NCBI GenBank assembly: GCA_017450695.1
Contig: JAFSTA010000047.1
Coordinates: forward strand, 1-64,000
DNA length: 64,000 nt
Direction of reading: 5' to 3'
Source of the DNA: Kiritimatiellia bacterium
Lineage (GTDB): Bacteria; Verrucomicrobiota; Kiritimatiellia; RFP12; UBA1067
In this document: one piece after another, positions 23,851 through 32,093 of the stretch
Position numbering within the stretch: the stretch's first letter is position 1
Layout: every line of letters begins with the position of its first letter
Program-made: the position numbers and the translations under genes
The notes under the pieces: generated by a model
Databases searched by the model: none
What the model was told of the DNA's origin: nothing
What the model saw: the letters and a program-made list of their open reading frames with translations, nothing else

Positions 23851-26832
23851 TTAGTTGAGTTCGATGAGGGCGAGGTCATGCCCGGTCAGGTGGAATCGTA
23901 CCGCACCGTTGGTGACAGGGATAGATTCCTTGTTTTCCGCATTTTTCGCTGTGGCAATCGTGCCGGACTTGAGGGAGAGTGTGACCTCTCGTGCTTCTGC
24001 CGTCCAGCTGCCGCAGACCGCCAGCAGTTTGTCACCTCGACGGTACACGCTGACCAGCACATCTTTTTCCGAACACGTGACCGGATTCGTCGCGTTCCAG
24101 TAGGCCGTGTATTCACAGTCCTCTTCGGCGATGCCGAAATCCAGGATCGCGTTCAGTACGGAAATGACCGTTGGGGCGTGACATCCCAGTTGGCTTGTCG
24201 GGCGAACTTCGTGTACCAGCAGGGAGGCGAGCATCGTCCGTGTCACGCGGATTCGCTCTTGCGGATTCTTGCCGAGTCCCTCGATGCCGTCCAGCGCGGT
24301 CGGGAAGAATCCGCCTTGCAGCCCTTGGCAGACGGCGCGGATGTAGTCCGGTGTGAAGCGCGTCTGGAAATCGCTGCTGCCGTATTTCCATTCCATGCCC
24401 ATCGAATTCGCGGCGAATCCCAAAACAGGAAGAATGTTGCCGTTTGTGTGGTGTACCGTGATCCACGGGAAGAGTCCGCGCGCGACCAGCACATTGGCTT
24501 GGCGCCGCCGATATTCACGCGAGTTCCAGATACCGAACGAGGGATGCACCGCACCTTTCGCATCGACTTTCGCCTCTCCCGTCGCCCAGTTGTAATTGCA
24601 ACAGATGAAGGTGTTATCGTCATAGACTCCCTGCAACCCGCACGCCAGCATCTGATCGAGATGCCAAATCGCGTAGTCGGCGTACGAGGGAATCGCGATT
24701 TTGCAGGATGCCCATTCATCGCGGAACACGGCGTATTCGGCAAGTCCTGTTGCACCCTCCGAATCGCACGTGTAGAAGTAAAGGATCGGATCCCTCAGGC
24801 CGTGCAGGTGCTTGGCGATGTAGAATCCGGCCCATGCGTGATTCGTCACGTATGTCCGCCGAGCCGCAGGATCTTTCTGGTTCGTCCAGCCTGTCTCCGG
24901 TGACGTTCCCTCGCAGACGCGCTCGATCCATTTCTTCACGTAGGCATCATCGGCTTTTCCTGTGTCCAGCGTCTCACGCAGTTTTCGGATGTATTCGAAC
25001 TCCCCCCAGGCGGGATAACGTCCCGCCCATGCGCAGAAGTTCCCCCAGTAAGGCGGTGAGATGAGGCAACGCGTGTTTCGCGATCCCCGATAGGCAAAAT
25101 AGTCCGCCCAGCCACGCCATCCTTTCGGCATGGGTTTCACAGGCGATGCCATCAGGGCGAGTTCGATTGTACAGGGAATCGCATCCCGTTCCGCGTTCGG
25201 TTCGTTCAGAAGGTTCAGCACAATCGACACCGTGCCATCCGGCTTGCGCACGATTTCGACGGCATCGTGTTTCTCCGAATGAAGCCATCCCAAATCCGTG
25301 TCGGCGGCATACGCGATTCCGCGCGTGTCCGTTCCCACCCAACAGTAGGGGATGAAGTTGGAAGCGTGCGTCTGCGGAATGCTGCGGCTCTTGAAAACCA
25401 CGCCCGTCCCTTCCGGAACGAATCCGGCGGGATTCGACCGTACACCTTCCCCGCAGGCGTGGAACAGGGGTGCGAACTCTTTCTTCACCGGGATTTCCAA
25501 CCAGATGCGATTCGCGGCCGGGATACGGGAAAGGTGAAGGGTGAAGCGGAGGAGACCGTCTTGTTCCAGTCGTCCCGAAACGGAATATCCATCGGCGTCC
25601 GCCTCGTATTGGGCGACCGTGTCGGAGAGTTTGCGCGAGGTGACGTTGCCGTTTCCAGCGGGCAGTGCCCATTCCCGTCCGTCACACTCCGCATGAAGCG
25701 CGACAGGGGCGGCCAGGATCTGTTCCCCGTCCGCGAGAATCCGCACGGGAAACCCGTTCGCCCCGATCTCGTAGGTGCGCCCGACACACTTCAGGACAGA
25801 ACCGTTCGCCTCGACCGGCGTGAACCCCGGCAGGAGGCGGTCTTCCTTGCCGAGGTCGTTCTGAACCCAGTCGTACTTCTTCACGGTGAACTCTTTTTGC
25901 AGGAGCGAGTCCGACGGATTGCCTGTCGGGGAAAGCGTCGCCGCATACTCGCCGTTGGGGAGATTGGCGCCAAGCGGCAGGACGGTACGGATCAGTTTCA
26001 GCTTGCGTCCGCAACCCTTGATCGCGAATGAGTCTGTAAGCCGCAATTCGCCGTGCGCAACAGGCGACGTTGACGGAATCGTATCGCCACGCGGCGTGAC
26101 GCGCCAGGCGAGAGCGTTCCCCGTGAGGTGGTTCGGATCGTAGGTGAAATCTGCCACCAGCGCGTTTCGCGACGGATACCACGCGAGTGTTCCATTCAGG
26201 GGAGAATCGCCCTGCGCGAGGACTTTCACCTCCGCATCCGTCAGGGGGCGCCGGTAGAGCGTCCATTCGGTAATCTCAAAACCGCCCTGTCCGCCACCTA
26301 ACACGAGGCATCCTAGTTTTTCAGGGTGGAGTTCCATCGGCAAATCGATCTCTCCTTGTTTCTCTCCGTTCAGGAAATAGGTACACTTTCTTGGCTCGAT
26401 GTTGAAAGAGATGGAGGTGTTTTTCCCGATGGGGGTGCGTTTCAGGAATTTGTTGACCGCTGCGTTCGGGAAATCATGAGCGAAGAACAACGCGGCGTCT
26501 GGAGCCGCCATCTCCTGGGAGCCAGGCATCTCCTGATAACCGAAGTACCCGGTCTGTCGATACTCGCTGGCGAAGAACCGTCGCCACCCGTTCGTGATCG
26601 TGTGGAAGGTCTTGACACGCAGCGTGAGATTACCGGGGACGGGAATCCGCGCATCGGGAAGTCGAAGCGAATTCTTGTGTGCGGCGGCATCCACCTTCGC
26701 GTCAAACACCAAGTTCGAACCTGCCGCCGCGATACACGTCTCCGGTGTGCTTCCGGTGAAGGGAACAGCAGCGTGGACCAACACAATCGCCGGAACAAGC
26801 AGACACAACACGACCAATCGCTTGTGAATCAT
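23851..26832 (-). CDS. Secreted LamG-like/glycosyl-hydrolase-like protein
   Basis: The product has 993 residues. ATG 26832 is chosen over 26862 because AGAAGG precedes it and the signal peptide (residues 1-22) follows at once. Residues about 45-225 resemble a LamG/concanavalin-like sandwich: 'FEITEWTLYRRPLTDAEVKVLAQG' is its typical last strand. The remainder (about 230-990) resembles the DUF6067-type glycosyl hydrolase region, with 'CLISPPYWGNFCAWAGRYPAWGEFE' and 'YDDNTFICCNYNW' as barrel motifs and a C-terminal beta-sandwich. The substrate is unknown. It lies 49 nt after the antiporter gene and may share its transcript. Confidence 0.68.
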   Translation of the reverse strand: MIHKRLVVLCLLVPAIVLVHAAVPFTGSTPETCIAAAGSNLVFDAKVDAAAHKNSLRLPDARIPVPGNLTLRVKTFHTITNGWRRFFASEYRQTGYFGYQEMPGSQEMAAPDAALFFAHDFPNAAVNKFLKRTPIGKNTSISFNIEPRKCTYFLNGEKQGEIDLPMELHPEKLGCLVLGGGQGGFEITEWTLYRRPLTDAEVKVLAQGDSPLNGTLAWYPSRNALVADFTYDPNHLTGNALAWRVTPRGDTIPSTSPVAHGELRLTDSFAIKGCGRKLKLIRTVLPLGANLPNGEYAATLSPTGNPSDSLLQKEFTVKKYDWVQNDLGKEDRLLPGFTPVEANGSVLKCVGRTYEIGANGFPVRILADGEQILAAPVALHAECDGREWALPAGNGNVTSRKLSDTVAQYEADADGYSVSGRLEQDGLLRFTLHLSRIPAANRIWLEIPVKKEFAPLFHACGEGVRSNPAGFVPEGTGVVFKSRSIPQTHASNFIPYCWVGTDTRGIAYAADTDLGWLHSEKHDAVEIVRKPDGTVSIVLNLLNEPNAERDAIPCTIELALMASPVKPMPKGWRGWADYFAYRGSRNTRCLISPPYWGNFCAWAGRYPAWGEFEYIRKLRETLDTGKADDAYVKKWIERVCEGTSPETGWTNQKDPAARRTYVTNHAWAGFYIAKHLHGLRDPILYFYTCDSEGATGLAEYAVFRDEWASCKIAIPSYADYAIWHLDQMLACGLQGVYDDNTFICCNYNWATGEAKVDAKGAVHPSFGIWNSREYRRRQANVLVARGLFPWITVHHTNGNILPVLGFAANSMGMEWKYGSSDFQTRFTPDYIRAVCQGLQGGFFPTALDGIEGLGKNPQERIRVTRTMLASLLVHEVRPTSQLGCHAPTVISVLNAILDFGIAEEDCEYTAYWNATNPVTCSEKDVLVSVYRRGDKLLAVCGSWTAEAREVTLSLKSGTIATAKNAENKESIPVTNGAVRFHLTGHDLALIELN

Positions 26833-26881
26833 CCTTATTTTCCTTCTTGCTATGGCGTCCATACGGGACGGCCGAGTCGGC

Positions 26882-27868
26882 TTAATGAAGTTCCTGGATG
26901 AACATCACCGTCATGTAGGCGACGAAAACCAAGAGCCAGATTCCCGCCATCCAGCGAGAAATCCGCCCCTCCTTGCGTGGATTCTTGTAGTTGACCCCGA
27001 AGAGTCCGATACTCAAAGAAAGGAAGACCATCACGGGCAGATCGCGGACTAGAACGTAGGGCGAGACATCCGCGAACGGTTGGATGGTTCCGCTCAACCC
27101 TACCACCGCCAGCGTGTTGAAGAAGTTGGAGCCGATGATGTTGCCGAGCACGAAATCTGGCTCTCCTTTCCTGGCCGAGGCGATGCCCGCAGCCAGTTCG
27201 GGAAGTGAGGTGCCCGCCGCGATGATCGTCAGACCGATCAACAGTTCCGACACGCCGAGTGTACGTGCCGCCGAAACCGATCCCCAGACCAGAATATGCG
27301 AGGAAAGCGCAAGCAGGACGAGTCCAGCCAGAAGCACGAGCCAGGGATGGCGGATCTTTTCACCGTCCCCCGATTCCTCCTCGTTGCCGCCATTCTTCGA
27401 TTTGCGGTCAAACCAACAGTAGAGGGGGAGCAGGATCGCGAATACGAGTAGCTCCACGATCCCGTCCATTCGGGAAAAGCCGCCGCCTAGGCAGACGAGC
27501 AGACAGGAAAGTACCGCAATGATGACCAGGAGCGGCGAGGCGACGAACGCCACCATAGGGCGCACCGTGACGGGACGGATGAGTGCCGCGATCCCGAGAA
27601 TGACGGCGATGTTGAAGACGTTGGATCCATAGGCGTTTCCGAGAGAGAGGTCGGAGTGGCCCATCGAACTGGAAATCGCCGAAACGGCCAATTCGGGCGC
27701 GGAGGTCCCGAAGCCGATGACCACCATACCGATGATGAAAGGGGAAATGCCCAATAATTTCGCGACCGCACTGGCACCGTCCACGAACTTGCTTGCGCTC
27801 CACGCCAAAAGCCAAAGACCGCCTAAAATGAAAACAAACGACAACCACAACGGAATTTCGGGATACAT
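26882..27868 (-). CDS. Calcium/cation antiporter, CaCA family (YrbG-like)
   Basis: The product has 328 residues. Both alpha repeats of the family are present: GFGTSAPEL (52-60) with 'LGNAYGSNVFN', and AAGTSLPEL with 'LGNIIGSNFFN' in the second half, in inverted topology. Ten helices are likely, with a charged central loop 'KSKNGGNEEESGDGEK'. The acidic residues in these motifs coordinate Ca2+ or Na+. The start at 27868 has GAGG six bases upstream; a longer open frame lies over the promoter region. It exchanges Ca2+ for Na+ or H+ across the inner membrane. Confidence 0.93.
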   Translation of the reverse strand: MYPEIPLWLSFVFILGGLWLLAWSASKFVDGASAVAKLLGISPFIIGMVVIGFGTSAPELAVSAISSSMGHSDLSLGNAYGSNVFNIAVILGIAALIRPVTVRPMVAFVASPLLVIIAVLSCLLVCLGGGFSRMDGIVELLVFAILLPLYCWFDRKSKNGGNEEESGDGEKIRHPWLVLLAGLVLLALSSHILVWGSVSAARTLGVSELLIGLTIIAAGTSLPELAAGIASARKGEPDFVLGNIIGSNFFNTLAVVGLSGTIQPFADVSPYVLVRDLPVMVFLSLSIGLFGVNYKNPRKEGRISRWMAGIWLLVFVAYMTVMFIQELH

Positions 27869-27967
27869 CGACTCCCTCGCGCAATCTTTTCCCAATACTC
27901 TCTCGCAGACTCCCGACGAACACACCATCAGTACACGCGTCCGTCCCTGCATGCAAAGAACGAAACC

Positions 27968-27997
27968 ATTTTATCAAGTTTCTATCCCGTCCGTCAA
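27968..27997 (-). promoter_or_regulatory. Promoter of the antiporter gene
   Basis: TTGACG (27992-27997) and TAAAAT (27968-27973) with an 18-nt spacer on the minus strand, about 100 nt upstream of the start. Confidence 0.6.
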
Positions 27998-28095
27998 TTC
28001 ACCATTCGTTGGCAGATGGTGGGAAATGGCTTCGATTGAAATGGTTCAATCGCTTTGCTTGAAATCGCTGTGGAAACCATGCCGCCAAATCGGGG

Positions 28096-28114
28096 AAGCG
28101 ACACTCTTGTCGCC
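28096..28114. repeat. REP-like hairpin, family B
   Basis: AAGCGACA with TGTCGCC, preceded by CGGGG; the distal half of the stem is eroded. Confidence 0.6.
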
Positions 28115-28144
28115 TTTCGGCTGCGCGTCAATTGAACCATTCAA

Positions 28145-28314
28145 CCTAAGTTCCTCTGTTGGACAATTTGAAATCACCACGGAACACACGGAAAAATCCC
28201 AAGTCCCGATTCCGCTTCTGTCTCATTCTGTCCTTTGCATCGTATCACATTTTGCAAAGTGAGATACCTGCCAACTGGGGTACTCTGCTTGAGAACCCAA
28301 ACGCGGAATCTAGG
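28145..28314 (+). mobile_element. Type-M element, short copy without matching TSD
   Basis: The ends are CCTAAGTTCCTC (28145-28156) and GCGGAATCTAGG (28303-28314). The flanks are TTCAA and ATGAT, so no duplication survives. The interior keeps one ACCACGGAA, CACACGGAA pair and a different middle part than the other copies. With the family-B hairpin it fills the gap between divergent genes. Confidence 0.7.
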
Positions 28315-28428
28315 ATGATACTCTGGAGATCGGAGATGGGAAAACTGGGACTGGTGACGCATGTCGCGTGTCATTTGCGAAGGCAGAGACGCGGTGCGGC
28401 ATCAGTTTCGCCAACCCAAAACGGAGGC

Positions 28429-28457
28429 TTTTGTTTTGCGTGTAAGTGTGCTATGCT
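28429..28457 (+). promoter_or_regulatory. Candidate promoter of the beta-propeller gene
   Basis: TATGCT (28452-28457) with TGC before it; TTTTGT (28429-28434) at 17 nt is a weak -35. Confidence 0.5.
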
Positions 28458-28490
28458 GATTTCGTTTTCGACGTTACAGAAAGGAAAAGC

Positions 28491-29579
28491 ATGAAAACTA
28501 CGTTGGCTTTGGTGGCGGCTTCTTTGGCGGTCTTGTCCTCTTTTCATTCTTTTGCGGGAGAGTCTTATCGTCCGCGACTTTACAAGCAGTTCGGCGAGAT
28601 GGTCAACACGCCGGACGGAATGGCGGTCAGCGCGGACGGCGAACTGTATCTCGCCTCTCCGAATTGGCAGAATGCCTCGTATCCGGGCGTGATCCTCAGG
28701 CAGTGCAAGAAGACGGGACGCTGGTCTCTTTTCACCGTCGGGTTGCTTCATCCCGAAACCGGCGGGGCGTTTCCCATGGGACTGGCGTTCGGACCGGACG
28801 GCAACCTCTACTACTGCGATAACCAGTACAAGCGAAACAAGAACTACAAGTCGCGGATCCTGCGCGTCCTGATCGACCGCGATGGCGCGGCGACCCGCAT
28901 CGAGCCTGTCGTGGAGAACATCAAGGCCGCGAACGGGGTCCGCATTGTCGATGACGCGATCTACTTTACGGACACCTACCACGATCTCCCCGATCGGTAT
29001 GTCGGTGGCGTGTACCGCGTTCCCCTGACCGCCTGTCAGGAACGTCCCGCACGTCTCTTGCCCAAAACCATGGCGGAGAAGGATCCCTTCTTCCTGGGCG
29101 AGGTCGGTACGACGGTGCTGAAGCACAGAGGCTCGACCGGTGCGGCGGACGGCATCTGCATTTCCCGCACGGGCGATGTGTATGTCGGATCTTTCGGCGG
29201 CGGCGATCTTTTCAAGATCACCAAGAAACAAGACGGGACGTTCAGCAAGCCCGCCAAGATTTTCTCGGATCCGAACGTCCTTCCTTGCTGCGACGGGATT
29301 TGTTATTACGAGGCGAAGAACTGGATTCTCATCGCGGACAGCGAACGGAACGCGATTCATTGCTGGGACATCGACAAGGAATCGGAGGGCGCAAACGCGC
29401 ACAGCATCCTGTGGGAGAACGACGATACTCTCGGACTGGACGGTTTGCTCGACCAGCCTAGCGAACCGTGCGTGATGGGCGACCGTTTGTTCGTCGCGAA
29501 CTTCGACCTCGCAGGGAAGGGGATGAAGAACAAGGTTAGCGACAAGATTCACACGTTGAGCGTGATCTCGCTTCAGTAA
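28491..29579 (+). CDS. Secreted SMP-30/gluconolactonase-like beta-propeller
   Basis: The product has 362 residues with signal peptide 1-22. Repeated blades such as 'NTPDGMAVSADGELYLASP', 'FPMGLAFGPDGNLYYCDN' and 'GAADGICISRTGDVYVGSF' are the NHL/SMP-30 pattern. This family includes lactonases and other sugar-acid hydrolases that bind a divalent metal at the propeller centre. The metal ligands cannot be fixed. ATG 28491 has AAGGAAA eight bases upstream. metF follows 28 nt later on the same strand and may be cotranscribed, though function gives no reason for it. Confidence 0.75.
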   Translation: MKTTLALVAASLAVLSSFHSFAGESYRPRLYKQFGEMVNTPDGMAVSADGELYLASPNWQNASYPGVILRQCKKTGRWSLFTVGLLHPETGGAFPMGLAFGPDGNLYYCDNQYKRNKNYKSRILRVLIDRDGAATRIEPVVENIKAANGVRIVDDAIYFTDTYHDLPDRYVGGVYRVPLTACQERPARLLPKTMAEKDPFFLGEVGTTVLKHRGSTGAADGICISRTGDVYVGSFGGGDLFKITKKQDGTFSKPAKIFSDPNVLPCCDGICYYEAKNWILIADSERNAIHCWDIDKESEGANAHSILWENDDTLGLDGLLDQPSEPCVMGDRLFVANFDLAGKGMKNKVSDKIHTLSVISLQ

Positions 29580-29607
29580 CCAGACTGCACGGGGAGGGAA
29601 GAACGCC

Positions 29608-30480
29608 ATGACTTTTTTCGAGCGACTTCAAAGCCATCAGCCGACATTTTCCGTTGAGTTCTTCCCCCCGAAGACGCCATCGGGGTGGGCGAAGCTGTAT
29701 TCGACCATCGCCGATCTTTCGGTATTGAAGCCCGATCTGGTTTCCGTCACGTACGGCGCAGGGGGATCGACGCGCGAAAACACGATTGATCTCGTCGGCA
29801 GCTTGGAGAACCATTTCGAGCTGCATACGATGGCGCATCTCACCTGCCTCGGACATTCGCAGGCGCAGTTGACGCGCATCTTGGATGCCTTGTCCGAAAA
29901 GCGGATTTCCGCCGTGATGGCGTTGCGTGGCGATCCGCCGCAGGGCGAGACTTCTTTCCGCCCCCATCCCTACGGTTTCGCGCACGCGACCGATCTCATC
30001 GGGTTCATCAAGTACGAGTGGCCGCAGTTTCGGATTGGTTGCGCCTGTTATCCGGAAGGGCATCAGGAATCGCATCGTGACGGAGAAGAACATCTGCCTG
30101 ACCATGATTTGGTGTACCTCAAGATGAAACAGGATCTCGGCGCGGACTACGCGGTCTCGCAACTGTTCTTCGACAACGCGCGGTATTTTTCATTCGTGGA
30201 GAAAGCGCACGCTGTCGGCATTTCCATTCCGTTGATTCCCGGTGTGATGCCGTTGACATCCGCGAAACAGATCGAGAAGTTCACCAGTCTCTCCGGTTGT
30301 TCGATTCCCCCCGATCTGCTTGATGCGGCTCATTCGCAGGATCCGGCAAAGGAGGGATACGCATTCGCGCTCCGTCAATGCCGCGAGCTGCTGAAAGGAG
30401 GCGCCCCCGGCATCCATCTCTTCACCCTCAACGCCTCCCAAGCGTCCTGCGACCTGATCCAGGAATTGCGTGGCTTCTAG
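29608..30480 (+). CDS. metF: Methylenetetrahydrofolate reductase
   Basis: The product has 290 residues, typical for bacterial MetF. 'FSVEFFPPKT' near the N terminus, 'VSVTYGAGGSTRENT', 'AVMALRGDPP' and 'SQLFFDNARYF' are the family blocks for FAD and folate binding. It reduces 5,10-methylene-THF to 5-methyl-THF for methionine synthesis. GGGAAG precedes the start. It is one of the few cytosolic housekeeping genes here, sitting alone among secreted proteins. Confidence 0.96.
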   Translation: MTFFERLQSHQPTFSVEFFPPKTPSGWAKLYSTIADLSVLKPDLVSVTYGAGGSTRENTIDLVGSLENHFELHTMAHLTCLGHSQAQLTRILDALSEKRISAVMALRGDPPQGETSFRPHPYGFAHATDLIGFIKYEWPQFRIGCACYPEGHQESHRDGEEHLPDHDLVYLKMKQDLGADYAVSQLFFDNARYFSFVEKAHAVGISIPLIPGVMPLTSAKQIEKFTSLSGCSIPPDLLDAAHSQDPAKEGYAFALRQCRELLKGGAPGIHLFTLNASQASCDLIQELRGF

Positions 30481-30505
30481 CCTGTAGCGGACGGCTCGTC
30501 TTGTG

Positions 30506-30526
30506 GTGCGGCATACCATGCCGCAC
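30506..30526. terminator. GTGCGGCA/TGCCGCAC hairpin between convergent genes
   Basis: GTGCGGCA (30506-30513) and TGCCGCAC (30519-30526) form a perfect 8-bp stem between metF (+) and the GH5 gene (-). Similar hairpins lie at 37274-37293 and 55425-55445. No T-tract, so it could be a REP-type repeat rather than a terminator. Confidence 0.45.
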
Positions 30527-30569
30527 AACCGAACGCGGTCAGGAGACACGCGGTTCTTGTTTCAGCGCC

Positions 30570-32093
30570 CTAGTATTTCCGCAGGAGGTCAAGCATTTTG
30601 CGGTCGAGCTGGTGTCCGCGGAATGTCTCGTACTGAACATCCGCCCGATTGCTGTCGAGGATCCCGAATTGGCCGCGCAGATTCCACATCGCCCAGCCTG
30701 CTCCGCGCTCTTTCCAGAGACGAAGGTAGTCTTCCAACCAGTCCATCACCATCTCATGCGGCGTGTACTTGAAGGCTCCGAATTCGCCGACCATGTAGAA
30801 TCCACCCTGCGCCGCGAATTTGTCCCAGTTGACGAGGAGCTTGCGGTAGAGGTATTCCATTCCGGCGTCGGCATATTTTGGCTGGAACTCCCCGGACGGG
30901 GTGTCGATACGGAAAGAGTCCCCGTTGTTCCAGCCGGTGAAGCGTTGCTCGTGATTGATCGGTTTTCCCCAGGTGTTGTCAAAGGTCAAGACGGATTCGC
31001 GTCCGTCCTTCGGTGAAACGAAACGGATTGACTTGAGGTTCACCCAATCGCCTTTCGTGACGGAGAACGTCAGGTCGCCGGGCTGGTCGGCCAGACGGAT
31101 GGAGAACTCCTCTCGCGGAGTACCCTGCACGATCTTCCAGTCGGGATAATAAACCGCATTTGTCCAGGCGGGTGAATTCGTCTGCGGAACCAGCTCGATC
31201 TCTTGGATCTGTTCGCCGTTCTTCGCGACGCGGAAGGCGACGGGACCGGAAACTCGCTCGAACCGGATTCGCGCCTCGCAGGGGGGAACGCCCTTCAGCA
31301 CGAGGGGCGTGTTCCAGGGGCTTTTCCCCGGACCGTAGCAGAAACAGGTCGGGCGGAAGGGATTGATCGGCCAGACCGGCGGAACATCGGAGTTTTGGAT
31401 CCACGAGGCGCGGTAGTGCGAGATCGGCATCGGCGAGTAACCGCGGGAGGCCTGCCCGACACCCGGGATGCCCAGCAGCGACATCGCGGGTCTAGTCCCC
31501 CACGAGAGTCCGTCCGCGACGATGAAACGCAAAGGATCCTCGTGGCGGATTGCCTCGATCAACGCTTTCGCGACCTTCCCGTACTCCTCGTCCTCGATGT
31601 CTGGCGGTTCGTTGAAGAGGTTGAAGCTGACCTCTTCGTTCGGGATTCCCTTGTACCGTCGCGCGAAGAATGCCCAGTGCTGGCAGCAAACGCGAAGCGC
31701 GTCCGCGTCGTTGAACAGGCTCTTCGCCTCTGTCGGCTTCGCCACCGTGTAACCGGGCGCGCGGTGGAAGGAGAGCTGGACATGGATTCCGTATCGCTTT
31801 CCCCATTTCACCGCCTGGTCGATCGGCGCGAATTTCGACTCGTCGATCTTCTCCCAGTCACCGTCCTGAATCCAATACCGGTAGTCCATCGGAAGACGCG
31901 CGAAATTAAATCCCCATTCGCGCATCACCTCGAAGTCGAATTCGTCGAAATGGCCGGGCGACCATTCCTTGATGAACAGTCCGGGGAGATTGAAGCCGCG
32001 CCAGCGTTCTTTCGGACGCCAGTTTGCGCCGTCGTTCCCAGCCATTGCCGGAATGGCGAGCGCCGTCAGGAAAAAGAGGAGAATCGTTTTCAT
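30570..32093 (-). CDS. Secreted GH5 cellulase-family enzyme with an inserted beta domain
   Basis: The product has 507 residues with signal peptide 1-18. The GH5 barrel is clear: 'WRGFNLPGLF', 'NFARLPMDYRYW', 'HVQLSFHRAPGY' and 'VSFNLFNEPPD' with acid/base Glu162, then 'GFYMVGEFGAFKY' with nucleophile Glu437. Between strands 4 and 7, about residues 240-405 form an extra beta-rich segment ('GPVAFRVAKNGEQIQEIELVP', 'LTFDNTWGKPIN') not normal for GH5; it resembles a carbohydrate-binding sandwich. GH5 enzymes cleave beta-glucans, mannans or xylans. The start overlaps the upstream stop by ATGA. Confidence 0.87.
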   Translation of the reverse strand: MKTILLFFLTALAIPAMAGNDGANWRPKERWRGFNLPGLFIKEWSPGHFDEFDFEVMREWGFNFARLPMDYRYWIQDGDWEKIDESKFAPIDQAVKWGKRYGIHVQLSFHRAPGYTVAKPTEAKSLFNDADALRVCCQHWAFFARRYKGIPNEEVSFNLFNEPPDIEDEEYGKVAKALIEAIRHEDPLRFIVADGLSWGTRPAMSLLGIPGVGQASRGYSPMPISHYRASWIQNSDVPPVWPINPFRPTCFCYGPGKSPWNTPLVLKGVPPCEARIRFERVSGPVAFRVAKNGEQIQEIELVPQTNSPAWTNAVYYPDWKIVQGTPREEFSIRLADQPGDLTFSVTKGDWVNLKSIRFVSPKDGRESVLTFDNTWGKPINHEQRFTGWNNGDSFRIDTPSGEFQPKYADAGMEYLYRKLLVNWDKFAAQGGFYMVGEFGAFKYTPHEMVMDWLEDYLRLWKERGAGWAMWNLRGQFGILDSNRADVQYETFRGHQLDRKMLDLLRKY

